64,000 bases of DNA from Sciurus carolinensis (GCF_902686445.1 NC_062213.1:36902741-36966740), one strand, 5' to 3'. Positions 48,270 to 59,814 are shown, counted from the stretch's first letter. A program made the numbers and translations. The notes: a model not told the origin generated them from the letters alone.

Positions 48270-48428
48270 GTGTGTTGATCACAACTCACTCACGTTCATT
48301 ATCCACACTGTCGACTTTGTTCTGATCCGGCTTTCCTTCCTGGGTCTGTGAGCTCTTCACAGGCGACAGCAGGTAATTGGTAATTGTTTGCAACTGGTTA
48401 CGGTGGAAAATTTCCAGAGCATAGCAAG
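48270..48428 (+). repeat. Diverged duplicated block, copy B
   Basis: Partner of 47668-47816, about 600 bp downstream in the same orientation. Confidence 0.7.
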
Positions 48429-50479
48429 GATTTTGGCCTCAAGATAGGGTTGGATAGCTTTTCTGTGAAGCTCTCTGCTTCAGAGGTGGACAGCAGACGG
48501 GGTAAGACTTCTGGTTTGGAAGACCCTGCCCCTCCTTGCCGACTCGGTGGATTCTGGTACCAAGAATGGGTGCTAACCTTTCCTTCAAGTGAGCTGTTTG
48601 CAGTGGTTGAAATGAAGGGTGTTACGTGGAACCTGGGTCCTCTCTCTTTCTCCCCATGTTATGTAAAATATCTGCTTGGTTTCAAATGCCGGTTTCATCC
48701 CTTTGATTTGAAATGGAATCGAAGAACTGTTTGCTTTGAAAGAGGTCCTATGCAAAAGATGACTTACTTAGGAGAATGCTAATTCCTTCATGAAGATTAT
48801 GACTTCAGGTTTGGGTGGGGGAGATAAAAGGAAGATAAATATCCATTAATAAACACCACTCAATGGTTTTTGATTTTCCTTACGCAAGATGTACCTTTTT
48901 CTGCCTTGACTCCATTTGGCCTGTGTTTGTGAGAGATGAGTACCTGTGAGGAGCGACATCAAACAATGATTTATCTCAGAAATTGCCGTAGTTAGAGCTG
49001 AGTGGTGCTTTCCGTGCCCACTCCGTGTCAATCTGTCATCCAACTACCTCTTAAACATCTTTGCAGGTGCCTGCCCTTGACAGGTGGACCACAAAATACC
49101 CACACAAGTCCTTGTTTGTCATATTATTTGGAAGAATGCACAGATGTTTTTTCTGGAAACTAGTTCATAAATTTATGTCAGGCTTCAGAAATAGAAGCAC
49201 TACTTTATGTAGATAGTGAATGAACGAATGTTCTATGAGATGTCTGATAAAAGAGAAGCCTCCATTACCATTGAGACTTAAACTGGATGACCACCTAGCT
49301 TGCAGAGAACAATTTCTCCAGTGAGATTTCTCTATCACATTTTAAATGATTTCTGACCAGATTAAAATCCTAATTGTATTGGGCTTGTTCCTTGGTGAAA
49401 AGTTGATTTTTATCCTTGTTGCCAAAAAATCCTTTGTAAACATCCTCAATTTTACTTAAAATATTCTGTAGCTTTGATGGTATGTTCCATGAACTCCAGG
49501 TCCTGTTTGGAAGTCTCTGGATGTCCTTCATTGTGGCAGTAGTAGATTTGGCTGTTCTGTGTGATGTAATTTCAACTTACAAACCATTTGATTTTGTTCT
49601 GTGTTTATATTCATCACTGACCAATTGGATTCTGTGCAGTTTATTCAATGTGTTGTGATGCTTTGTAAAATCTTTTGTCCAAACCTGCAGCTTGTCTCAT
49701 TCTGGGTTTGGATCATCTGTTGGCTTTACAGCTGTGTTCATTATACTGTGTTTGCCCTCTGAGTGTCCTAAACCTGCTGTGCTTACTGCTGTTTGCAGAG
49801 GCTCAGTGGGAGAAAAAGGCTGTAGCTCTGAAGGTTAAACAGATGCCAGGGCTCTATCCAGATCCAAGTAGCTGGTGCTGTTCAGTACACTCACATTTTA
49901 ACTGTTAGTGCCATCATTGATGGAGACGAGTAGAGGTCACTTGAAATGGACCACACTTTTGCTTCCATGCATGTGTCCTCTGATGGGGGATGGGTTCATG
50001 AAAGCAGTTTACTTCTGTACAAGGATGCCACTAAATTTCCTTAGTTCATTTTAGAGCTCATCTGTTCTGTTGCCAGGAAATTCTCCTTAATATCTAACCC
50101 CATCCCTTCCTATGGCTACATAAAGCAACCAATTTTCCTTCATCTTTGTCTTCATAACTACTTTACTAAAAGTATTTGAGATTCATTTCAGTATGCCATG
50201 TTTAGAATATTCTTCTAGGTACTCCTCCTCTTAAAATTGCAAATGGAACAAAATCTGCTGTGCTCAAAATATGGATGCGTTTTCAGAGAAGCACAACTTC
50301 AACCTTGAAAAGAACATTAAGTGATAAAAAATAGCAATGAATGCATGCTAAAGCCACTCTCCTGAGAGCTTTTCTTATATACTGAGTGGGCTCTTAGAGA
50401 ATCTGGTCCTTTTTACAGTGTGATAGGGAATGACCCATGAGCCTTTCAATGAGGCTGACCTGGGGTCCCACTGCCACTT
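48429..50479. other. Non-coding stretch
   Basis: About 2 kb. The 132-codon frame at 48384-48782 begins inside copy B of the duplicated block and has no recognisable domain. Nothing else recognised. Confidence 0.45.
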
Positions 50480-50605
50480 ACCAGTCATCATTCTGAATCT
50501 CAATGTAAGCACCTGTAAAACAGGGTTATTAGTAGCTGCCTCCTGGAATTATGAGGCTCAAATGACATTATCAAGTGGAATGTACCTTGCAAATGGCAGC
50601 CATTT
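50480..50605 (+). repeat. MIR SINE fragment
   Basis: 'gaatctcaatgtaagcacctgtaaaacagggttattagtagctgcctcctggaattatgaggctcaaatgac' follows the MIR 3' half. Confidence 0.65.
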
Positions 50606-51850
50606 GACAGTGTTGGTTTCTTTCTGCTGGGCTTGTCAAAACCATGTGACAGTTGTGCTACAGGTTGATAAGTACACTAAATTTAATTATGAGAGCTCAT
50701 TAATTAAATCAAAATTCATAGCTGTTTGGATAGGGCCCAGCAGAAGTTTATTTATTTATTTATTTTTACTAAGAAGAAAGGATTAGCTAAGCAAATTCTT
50801 CTTTCAACCCAGAATGGAGATAAGAGGAAAAGTTAAGCTACTTAAAGCTTTTAGAAACTCCCATTTGCACATAAAGAGAAAGAATTAATTAAAAACAATC
50901 ATTATCTAAGCCATTGAAAGGGTCGGGGAGACAACCTATTTAGCACTGCTTGCCTCTGGTTCCGTACAATTAGTTTCTGTGTGATTTACAAAGGCGTGCC
51001 TCATTAAAACTCGCCTGTGTTTCAGACATCTCATCAATTAAGATGTGCTTTCCTTTCAAGGAATCTGAATTTGAGTTTCTCTAACCCGGAAAAAAAAGGA
51101 GCACTGAATAGAGGGAAGTTCTGTCCACTGGTCGCCAGAACTGTGGGAAAGAACTTCATTCACTTGTGCTCATTTACATAGTAGCTGCAACTCCCGATTC
51201 CTGTCCCTTCATGAATTCATTGAGCATTTATTGACAGCCCCCATGGACCTGGCATCCAATTACTGATGTAGAAGAAATTTCCTTCTGGCATCAGGGCACA
51301 AAGAAAAATCTTGCCATCTGTCCTAGTGAAAATGTGCTTTCTTCCCCCACAGGGAAGTCCCACTTGGATCCAAACACAGAGAGATATCAGACTTCACAAG
51401 GTGTTTAATAATGACTTCTATTGCCATTACACTCCCTCCTCTGAACGAGGTGAGACTTAATTGTTTTGAGTTTCAGGAAATAATGCTGATGATCATCAAG
51501 CAATTATGAGAGACCTGGAGAGTCATGTCCCTGTGCTCAGCACAGGTTGAGGGTCTGATCGCAGCTTCAGGTTTGAGGATACACCATGGGTTGTTAGCGT
51601 TATTCAGAATTTTCACGAATGCAAATACTTTTTTGCCTGTTTTTATTGCCACTTGCAAATTTTTATCATTAATTATTTGTTTAGACTTAATAAAAAAATA
51701 ATTAAAAATAATAAGACTGAGTTGGATCAGATGGTTTGCCTGCCCATCCCAATGTTACAATTTTGATCTTTTGTGCTCATTATCATTGAAGTATGTGTGA
51801 TCTGAAAGCCATGGCTGGTTATCTTTGAGAACAAGACTGTTACTAAGCTC
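50606..51850. other. Non-coding stretch
   Basis: (TTTA)5 at 50747-50766. 51205-51270 ('catttattgacagcccccatggacctggc') may be the family at 28160. Otherwise nothing recognised. Confidence 0.45.
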
Positions 51851-51854
51851 TGTA

Positions 51855-52060
51855 AAACATAATTGCTAAGAGCTCCAGCTTTGAGTCTAACTGGATTCAA
51901 ATCTCCTTGACTCCACAGAAGCACTATGTAATCACTGAGGAGTTTGATCCCTTGGTCTCTAGCTTCCCTGTCCCTTAGGAAAGAATAAGAGTATGTACCT
52001 TATAAGAGAATGATAAAGGTTAAATGCAATATTGCATGTAAAATTTTAATATGTCTTCAA
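51855..52060 (+). repeat. MIR SINE
   Basis: 'ctaagagctccagctttgagtctaactggattcaaatctccttgactcc' followed by 'cttccctgtcccttaggaaagaataagagtatgtacc' follows MIR. Confidence 0.65.
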
Positions 52061-52465
52061 ACACACACACACATATAAAATACAAAAAGTAGTAATTTGT
52101 CATTACTAGTTGGAGTATAATGGGCCAAATGTTCTAATGTTCAAATAAGAAAATGATGGGTTCTTGAAATAATTGCTTATTGAATTTAATAAGCTTTGTG
52201 ATGGATTATGTAAGTAAATAGCTTATGGGCACTTTTGGAAATAGAAGCAATGGAAATTCATGAAGAACAAGCCATGCAAATCATGGTTAGTGTGGGAAGG
52301 TGCATTAGATGTGGGGTCTGTGGATTCCAGAAGCATATTGTCTAAGTCTTTCCTAATGTCCTTAGGGGCCACTGAGAATTTAAGATTAACACATGGCTTG
52401 GAGAACCATTTCTGTTAATTATCTTTCCTAGTGTTCTCTATCACATCATTTTGTTTTCCTTTTTT
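52061..52465. other. Unique non-coding stretch
   Basis: Short CA run at 52058-52071; otherwise nothing recognised. Confidence 0.45.
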
Positions 52466-52469
52466 TCTT

Positions 52470-52665
52470 CTTCTTCTTTTTTTTTTTTTTTTGTAACCAG
52501 GGATTAAAACCAGGGGCCCTTAACAACACTGAACCACATCCCCAGCCCTTTTTATTATTTTATTTAGAGACAGGGTCATGCTGAGTTGCTTAGGGCCTCA
52601 CTAAGTTGCTGAGGCTGGCTTTGGACTTGTGATCCTCCTGTCTCAGCCTCCCGAGTTGCTGGGGG
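52470..52665 (-). mobile_element. B1-dID composite SINE
   Basis: Antisense: T20 tract, ID half ('aaccaggggcccttaacaacactgaaccacatccccagccc'), 7SL half ('gtctcagcctcccgagttgctgg'), truncated before the 7SL 5' end. Confidence 0.85.
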
Positions 52666-52749
52666 GTCTTGTTTGTTTTTCTTTATCATGCTTACCACAA
52701 ATCTAATTATTTTACTGATTTCCTTTTTTTACATATTGATTATTTGTCT

Positions 52750-52865
52750 CCTCACAAGAATTTAAGCTCCAGGAGGGCATGAGCCTGCCTATCTTGATAA
52801 CATTTGCACCCCAGGCATCAATACTATGGGAACTAACTCTCAGTAAGTGATCATTAAATATTCAT
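52750..52865 (+). repeat. L2 3'-end fragment
   Basis: 'caagaatttaagctccaggagggcatgagcctgcc', 'tttgcaccccaggcatcaatac' and 'agtaagtgatcattaaatattcatggaataag' are the L2 tail. Confidence 0.7.
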
Positions 52866-52889
52866 GGAATAAGTAAGAAATGAGACAGT

Positions 52890-52992
52890 TGAGGCTGGGG
52901 AAGCCAATCAGTATTAGAGCTCTTGCCTAGTATGTGTAAGGCACTAAACTCCATCCAAGCACCACCAAAAAAAAAAAAAAAAAAAAAAAAAG
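52890..52992 (+). mobile_element. ID SINE
   Basis: 'gaggctggggaagccaatcagtattagagctcttgcctagtatgtgtaaggcactaaactccatccaagcaccacc' plus an A26 tail. The B box is damaged (CTAAACTCCATCC), so it is probably inactive. Confidence 0.8.
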
Positions 52993-52993
52993 A

Positions 52994-53420
52994 CATTCTT
53001 GGATGTGACCCAAATAGTCCTGGATCTCTACAAAGAGGTCTCTATTAGAATGTCACTTCTTGGTTAGATTCTCTTTGGTTAGATTCATTTAACAGCTTAG
53101 TTTTTTATGAGAAGACACAGAAGGCTTGTTAATCTTATCTGTAGATGGCAGATATTGGAAAATGTATCTAAAGTTTGAAACAAAATTTAAAATGATCTTA
53201 ATAAATGAAAATCCAGGTCAATAAAATCGAATAGAGGGAAACAAAATGCCTCCATTTAGATTTAAAACTCAGCTTCCCAGATTGGATGCAAAACCAGCTA
53301 AACAGAGACAAGGTCCTACTGCAGGTCTGTGGAAGAGATTTGGGGGTTTAACAGACCACACACTAGTTTTGACCAGGAACATTGTATAATGGTAGATTTT
53401 TCACATAAGCTGCCCTAGTC
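52994..53420. other. Unique non-coding stretch
   Basis: Nothing recognised. Confidence 0.45.
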
Positions 53421-53540
53421 CAGTGATTCTCAACCTCTGCTGTATGTTAGAATCTACTGGAGATGGGACAAACAAACAAACAAACAAAAGCATACTGATG
53501 CCCACCCTCAGAGATGTTGATTAAATTGGCTTTAGGAAGG
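53421..53540 (+). repeat. MER5-like DNA transposon fragment
   Basis: 'cagtgattctcaacctctgctgtatgttagaatctactggag' then 'actgatgcccaccctcagagatgttgattaaattggc' match MER5; an (AAAC)n run (about 53470-53489) interrupts it. Confidence 0.7.
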
Positions 53541-53559
53541 AGTTGACTATTGTTTTGTT

Positions 53560-53970
53560 TCATTTTGCTTTTTCTGCCTTAGTTCCCAAGCAATTCCAAC
53601 ATATAGGCAAGACAGAGAACCTTTACCATGACCTTATGCCCTGTGTCCCATATTCTCCCTTGCTTAGAAGGATTTGGCTCCTGCTACTAGCCCCCAATTA
53701 CTTCTGCTTCATCAATTTTCCCTTTTCCCTGGATAATCCTCATCATCTTATAAGCATAATATACTGTCTTCCATCTTTTAAAAGAGAGTCTCTTGGTTCT
53801 ACAAGCTATAGCCCCATTTCTCTATTCCCCTTTATGGCAAATGAATTGTTTAGCCTCATCATTTCTACTTTCTTTGTGGATCTCACTCCATTCAGAATTT
53901 CATCTCCATGACTCCACCAAAACCTATGAAGGTCACCAGGGACCTCCATGTTGCTAGACTTGGGAGGAAG
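53560..53970. repeat. Probable old interspersed repeat, class unresolved
   Basis: 'tgaaggtcaccagggacctccatgttgctag' and the pyrimidine-rich sequence before it resemble a common old mammalian repeat that I cannot name. The 122-codon frame at 53543-53911 lies in it. Confidence 0.35.
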
Positions 53971-53972
53971 GG

Positions 53973-54112
53973 TAATGTAATGGTTAAGGTCAAATTTTAG
54001 AGTCAGAAAAGCCTGGGTGTAAATCCTACTTCTTCTGATTAGCCATGGGATCTCTCTGAGATACATTTTCCTCATCTGTAAAATAAGATCAGAATTGCTA
54101 TAAGACCTACAG
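53973..54112 (+). repeat. MIR SINE
   Basis: 'gtaatggttaaggtcaaattttagagtcagaaaagcctgggtgtaaatcctacttcttctgattagccatggg' to 'cctcatctgtaaaataagatc' is MIR. Confidence 0.8.
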
Positions 54113-54243
54113 AAAGTTGTTCATTTATTAATTAATTTCTGTTAAGGCTTTGTAGAACAGGATCCCAGACTGATTTTCAAAGTTGCAAGAGTAGAGCACT
54201 TCAACAGCCATTTAAGTATTCAAAAGACACAAAAATGTTTGTT

Positions 54244-54258
54244 AAAAATATTTCCTGT
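54244..54258 (+). repeat. 5' target-site duplication of L1
   Basis: AAAAATATTTCCTGT, identical to 60051-60065. Confidence 0.95.
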
Positions 54259-54260
54259 CA

Positions 54261-54779
54261 AGATCCAAGATGGTGGACTAGAGGATGACTGCATCTCCCG
54301 TCGCTCCAGAACTCAGGATTCAAGAAGGGGAGGTATTGAGAGACTCGGACCAACATAGAGCCATGGGATGAGTCTCTCCCACCAGGTGAAGCTCGGCCCG
54401 GGCAGCAGGCCCGGACAGGGGTAGCTTCTCGGAGCAGGGCAGGGCAGTAAGAGGCTTTCCTGAGCAGCCCGGCTCCCTTGGCAGCAGGCGGGGTCCACAG
54501 CCAGGTTCTCAGGGCAGGCCCGCCCAGTGAGAACTTTTCCGCACAGAGCCAACCCCAAGCCCTGAACTCAGCGGCGGCCCCGGCCCACAGGTGGCTTCTG
54601 GAACCAAGGAAGGACAGGGAGAGGCTTTCCCTGAGCAGCCCAGCTCCCTCAGGCAGGGGCAGGCCCTGTCTACAGCCAGCCTCTAGGAGCAGGACCGCCA
54701 AGTGAGAGGATTTCCATGTAGAACCAGCCCCCAGCCCTGGACCCAGTAGCGGGCTAGGGGCAGCTTTCTTCGGAAGCAC
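54261..54779 (-). other. Antisense open frame across L1 5' UTR
   Basis: A 173-codon ATG-initiated frame on the minus strand covers almost the whole 5' UTR and ends with TGA (plus-strand 54258-54260) at the junction with flanking DNA. Its Gly-Ala-Gly-Leu-Leu-Arg motif occurs twice, 57 codons apart, once per 5' UTR tandem unit. Primate L1 has a short antisense ORF0 in its 5' UTR, but nothing shows homology or expression here. High GC content makes long chance frames likely. Confidence 0.2.
54421..54760 (+). repeat. Two tandem 170-bp units in L1 5' UTR
   Basis: Unit 1 54421-54590, unit 2 54591-54760. Landmarks recur: GTAGCTTCTC / GTGGCTTCTG / CAGCTTTCTT at 54421, 54591 and 54761 (exactly 170 apart); GAGGCTTTCC at 54451 and 54621; GAGCAGCCC at 54462 and 54633; ACAGCCAG near 54497 and 54672. 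The two units are diverged with small indels. Mouse L1 promoters use ~200-bp tandem monomers, which is the natural comparison. Confidence 0.8.
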
Positions 54780-54910
54780 TGCATATCAAGTTCCTCCAAG
54801 ACTTCAGGCTACTGAAGGCTGGGAGGTGATATACTGGAAATCTACAGGGACACTATAAGCCAATAGAGGAAATCTGCAATATCTCAGAGTCCCACTGACA
54901 TCTGACCAAT

Positions 54911-55957
54911 ATGAGAAAACAAAGGAAGAAAATGTCCCAAACAAACCTAGATACTATATCAATAAAACCCCATGACAGCACAGCAGAAGAAATGACAGAA
55001 AGGGAGTTCAGAATGTACATAATTAAAACAATCAGGGAAGCAAACGAGGAGATGAAAGAGCAAATGCAGGCATTGAAGGAAGAGATGAAAGAGCAAATGC
55101 AGGCATTAAATGATTGCACCAATCAACAGTTAAAAGACCAAATACGGGAAGCAAAAGATCATTTCAATAAAGAGTTAGAGATACTGAAAAAAAAACAAAT
55201 AGAAATCCTTGAAATGAAGGAAACAATAAATCAAGTTAAAAACTCCATAGAAAGCATAACCAATAGGATAGAACACCTGGAAGACAGAACCTCAGACATT
55301 GAAGACGAAATATTTAATCTTGAAAACAAAGTTGACCAAACAGAGAAGATGGTAAGAAATCATGAACAGAATCTACAAGAATTATGGGATATCATGAAAA
55401 GGCCAAATTTAAGAATTATTGGGATTGAGGAAGGCTTAAAGAAATAAACCAAAGGAATGAACAATCTATTCAATGAAATCATAACAGAAAATTTCCCAAA
55501 TCTGAAGAATGAAATGGAAAACCAGGTACAAGAGGCTTATAGGACTCCAAATATACAAAATTACAACAGACCCACACCAAGGCACATTATTATGAAAATA
55601 CCTAACATACAAAATAAAGACAGAATTTTAAAGGCCGCGAGAGAAAAGAATCAAATTATATTCAGGGGGAAACCAATAAGAATATCAGCAGATTTTTCAA
55701 TCCAGACCCTAAAAGCTAGAAGGGCCTGGAACAACATTTACCAACCCCTGAAAGAAAACGGATGCCAACCAAGAATCTTATACCCAGCAAAACTTACTTT
55801 CAGATTTGACGACAAAATAAAATCCTTCCATGATAAACAAAAGCTAAAGGAATTTACAAAAAGAAAGCCAGTATTACAGAACATTCTCAGCAAAATATTC
55901 CATGAGGAAGAGATGAAAAACAATGATGCAAATCAGCAACAGGAGGCACTAGCCTAA
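54911..55957 (+). pseudogene. L1 ORF1 (RNA-binding chaperone), one in-frame stop
   Basis: Frame of 348 codons, close to the usual L1 ORF1p length (338 in human). The start ATG follows the GC-rich 5' UTR and is followed by a basic N-terminus. Residues ~30-160 are Glu/Lys/Gln-rich and heptad-like, the coiled coil that trimerises ORF1p. The RRM begins near residue 164 with Arg-Pro-Asn-Leu-Arg-Ile-Ile-Gly, and the C-terminal domain contains Pro-Arg-His-Ile-Ile (near 214) and the Ala-Arg-Glu-Lys-Asn/Gly-Lys-Pro-Ile-Arg block. A TAA at 55445-55447 (codon 179) interrupts the RRM; the frame is otherwise continuous on both sides with no shift. In function, ORF1p coats L1 RNA in cytoplasmic particles; this copy would give only a truncated product. 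Residues 46-56 are repeated as 57-67. Confidence 0.93.
55046..55111 (+). repeat. 33-bp tandem duplication inside ORF1 coiled coil
   Basis: 55046-55078 and 55079-55111 differ at only a few bases and encode EEMKEQMQALK then EEMKEQMQALN. In frame, so it lengthens the coiled coil by 11 residues. Confidence 0.92.
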
Positions 55958-56004
55958 AGAAATAGCCAAATAAAGGAGAAACCAAATCATGTCAAAAAAC
56001 AAAA

Positions 56005-59000
56005 ATGAGTCAAGTGACTAGGAATACAAATCATATCACAATAATAATCCTGAATGTTAATGGCCTGAACTTATCAATTAAAAGACATAGACTGGCAGAT
56101 TGGATTAAAAAGAAAAATCCAACAATATTCTGCCTGCAAGAGACTCATCTCATAGAAAGAGATACCCATAGACTAAAGGTGAAAGGATGGGAAAAAACAT
56201 ACCATGCACACGGACACAGCAAAAAAACTGGAGTATCCATCCTCATTTCAGATAATGTGGACTTCAAGCCAAAGTTAGTCAGAAGGGATAAAGAAGGACA
56301 TTACATACTGCTTAAGGGAAGCATAAATCAGCAAGACATAACAATCATAAATATCTATGCCCCGAACATTGGCTCATCCATGTATGTCAAAAAAATCCTT
56401 CTCAATTCCAGAAATCAAATAGACCACAACACAATGATACTAGGTGATTTTAACACACTTCTCTCACTACTGGATAGAACTTCCTAACAAAAATTGAATA
56501 AAGAAACCATAGATCTCAATAACACAATCAACAATTTAGACTTAACGGACATATATAGAATATACCATCCAACGAAGAATGAATACACTTTCTTCTCAGC
56601 AGCACATGGATCCTTCTCTAAAATAGACCATATTTTATGCCACAAAGCTACTGTTAGCAAATACAAGAAGATAGAGATACTACCTTGTATTCTATCAGAT
56701 CATAATGGATTGAAATTAGAAACAAATGACAGAATAAAAAACAGAAACTTCTCCAATACCTGGAGATTAAAAAATATGCTATTATATGATGAATGGATAA
56801 CAGAAGACATCAGGAGGGAAATAAAAAAATTCTTAGAAGTAAACGAGAACAAAGACACATCATATCAAAATCTCTGGGATACTATGAAAGCAGTACTTAG
56901 AGGAAGATTTATTTCATGGAGCGCATTCAACAAAAGAAGTAAAAATCAAAATAAATGACTTAACAGTACAGCTCAAAGCCCTAGAAAAAGAAGAGCAGAC
57001 CAACACCAAAAGTAGTAGAAGACAGGAAATAGTTAAAATCAGAGCTGAAATCAACGAAATTGAAACAAAAGAAACAATCGAAAAAATTAACAAAATAAGA
57101 GTTGGTTCTTTGAAAAAATAAACAAAATTGATAAACCCTTAGCCACACTAACAAAGAGAGAGAGAAAACTCAAATTACTAAAATTTGGAATGAACAAGGA
57201 AATATCACTACAGACACGAGTGAAATACAAAACATAATTAGAAGCTGTTTGGAAAATCCATACTCCAACAAAACAGAAAACCTCGAAGATGTCAACAAGT
57301 TTCTAGAGACATATGAATTACCTAAACTGAACCAGGAGGACATACATAACTTAAATAAATCAATTTCAAGCAATGAAATAGAAGAGGTCATCAAAAGCCT
57401 ACCAACAAAGAAAAGTCCGGGACCAGATGGGTTCTCAGCCAAGTTCTACAAAACCTTTAAAGAAGAGCTCATTCCAATACTCCTCAAAGTATTCCATGAA
57501 GTAGAAGAGGAGGGAACCCTCCCAAACTCATTCTATGAAGCCAGTATTGCCATGATACCTAAACCAGAGAAACATCGAGGAAAGAAAATTTCAGACCAAT
57601 ATGAACATCGACACAAAAATGCTCAACATTTTAGCAAATCACATACAAAAATGTATTAAAAAGATAGTGCAGCACGATCAAGTGGGTTTATCCCAGGGAT
57701 GCAAGGTTGATTCAACATCCGGAAATCAATAAATGTCATTCACCATATCAACAGACTTAAAGTTAAGAATCACATGAATATTTCGATAGATGTAGAAAAA
57801 GCATTTGATAAATACAGCATCCCTTCATGCTCAAAACACTAGAAAAAATAGGGATAGTGGGAACATTCCTTAACATTGTCAAGGCCATCTATGCTAAGCC
57901 CATGGCTAATATCATTCTAAATGGTGAAAAACTGAAAGCATTCCCCCTAAAACTGGAACAAGGCAGGGATGCCCTCTTTCACCACTTCTATTCAACATCG
58001 TCCTTGAGACTCTAGCCAGAGCAATTAGACAAACCAAAGATATTAAAGGGATACAAATTGGAAAAGAAGAACTCAAACTATCCCTGTTTGCTGATGACAT
58101 GATTATATATTTAGAGGAACCTGGAAATTCCACCAGAAAACTTTTAGAACTCAAACAGGTTATAAGATCAATGCTCATAAATCCAATGCGTTTTTATACA
58201 TAAGTGATGAATCTTCAGAAAGAGAAATTAGGAAAATTATCCCATTCACAATAGCCTTGAAAAAAATAAAATACTTAGGAATCAATCTCACAAAAGAGGT
58301 GAAAGACCTCTACAATGAGAACTACAGAACACTAAAGAAAGAAATTAAAGAAAACCTTAGAAGATGGAAAGATCTCCCATGTTCTTGGATAGGCAGAATT
58401 AATATTGTCAAAATGGTCATACTACCAAAAGTGCTATACAGATTCAATGCAATTCCAATTAAAATCCCAATGACGCACCTTACAGAAATAGAGTAAGCAA
58501 TTATGAAATTCATCTGGAAGAATAAGAAACCCAGAATAGCTAAAGCAGTCCTTAGCAGGAAGAATGAAACAGGGGTATCGCAATACCAGATCTTCTACTA
58601 CAAAGCAATAGTAACAAAAATGGCATGGTATTGGTTCCAAAATAGACAGGTAGATCAATGGTACAGAATAGAGGACATGGACACAAACCCAAATAAATAC
58701 AACTTTCTCATATTAGACAAAGGGACCAAAAATATGCAATGGAGAAAAGATAGCCTCTTCCACAAATGGTGCTGGGAAAACTGGAAATCCATATGCAACA
58801 GAATGAAATTAAAGCCTTATCTCTCACCCTGCACAAAACTCAACTCAAAATGGATCAAGGACCTCAGAATCAGACCAGAGACCCTTCATCTTATAGAAAA
58901 AGAAGTAGGTCCAAATCTTTAACATGTTGGCTTAGGATCAGACTTCCTTATTGGGACTCCCATAGTACAAGAAATAAAAGCAAGAATCAACAACTGGGAT

Positions 59001-59790
59001 AGATTAAAACTAAAAAGCTTTCTCTCAGCAAAAGAAACTATCAGTAATGTGAAGAGAGAGTCTACAGAGTGGGAGAAAATCTTTGCCACTCATACTTCAG
59101 ATAGAGCACTAATTTCCAGAATATATAAAGAACTCAAAAAACTCTACACCAAGAATACAAATAATCCAATCAACAAATGGGCTAAGGAAATGAACAGACA
59201 CTTCACAGAAGAAGATGTACAAGCAATCAACAAACATATGGAAAAATGTTCAACATCTCTAGTAATAAGAGAAATGCAAATCAAAACAACCCTAAGATTC
59301 CATCTCACCCCAATTAGAATGGCGATGATCAAGAACACAAGCAACAGTAGGTGTTGGCGAGGATGTGGGGAGAAAGGTACACTCATACATTGCTGGTGGG
59401 GTTGCAAATTAGTGCAGCCACTCTGGAAAGCAGTGTGGAGACTCCTTAGAAAACTTAGAATGGAACCACCATTTGACCAGCTCTCCCACTCCTTGGCCTA
59501 TACCCAAAGGACTTAAAATCAACATACTACAGAGATACAGCCACATCAATGTTCATAGCTGCTCAATTCACAATAGCCAGACTGTGGAACCTAGATGTCC
59601 TTCAATGGATGAATGGATAAAGAAACTGTGTGGTATATATATATATACAATGGAATATTACTCAGCCATAAAGAATGATAAAATTATGGCATTTGCAGGC
59701 AAATGGATGAAATTGGAGAACATCATGCTAAGTGAGAAAAGCCAATCTCAAAAAACCAAAGGACGAATGATCTCGCTGATAAGCGGATGA
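56005..59790 (+). pseudogene. L1 ORF2 (endonuclease / reverse transcriptase), multiply broken
   Basis: About 3.79 kb, near the normal ORF2 span. The endonuclease domain (56005 to ~56710) shows Asn-Val-Asn-Gly, Gln-Glu-Thr-His near 56138, Tyr-Ala-Pro-Asn, Gly-Asp-Phe-Asn at 56443-56454 and Ser-Asp-His-Asn at 56695-56706, the catalytic landmarks. The RT domain has 'Ser-Pro-Gly-Pro-Asp-Gly-Phe' near 57415 and Phe-Ala-Asp-Asp at 58087-58098, the polymerase active site. The Cys-rich C-terminus (Cys-Trp-Arg-Gly-Cys-Gly ... His-Cys-Trp-Trp) lies at about 59352-59408. Lesions: TAA at 56485-56487; frame changes near 56940, 57600, 57690, 57820-58010 and 59470; TAA/TAG stops at 58494-58496 and 58920-58922; a small deletion just after the active site near 58150. 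ORF2p would normally nick target DNA and copy L1 RNA in the nucleus; this one cannot be made whole. Confidence 0.93.
58087..58098 (+). other. RT catalytic FADD motif of L1 ORF2
   Basis: TTT GCT GAT GAC, flanked by Leu-Ser-Leu before and Met-Ile-Ile-Tyr after; intact locally and in the same frame as the ORF2 start. Confidence 0.9.
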
Positions 59791-59814
59791 TGACACATAA
59801 TGGGGAGTGGGAGG

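Noticed and set aside
48384..48782. 132-codon plus-strand frame
   Set aside because: It starts inside one copy of the duplicated block; no recognisable domain or splice structure.
59640..59647. TATA-like run 'tatatatatatata' near 59634-59647 as a promoter
   Set aside because: It lies inside the L1 ORF2 C-terminal coding region as a small AT expansion.
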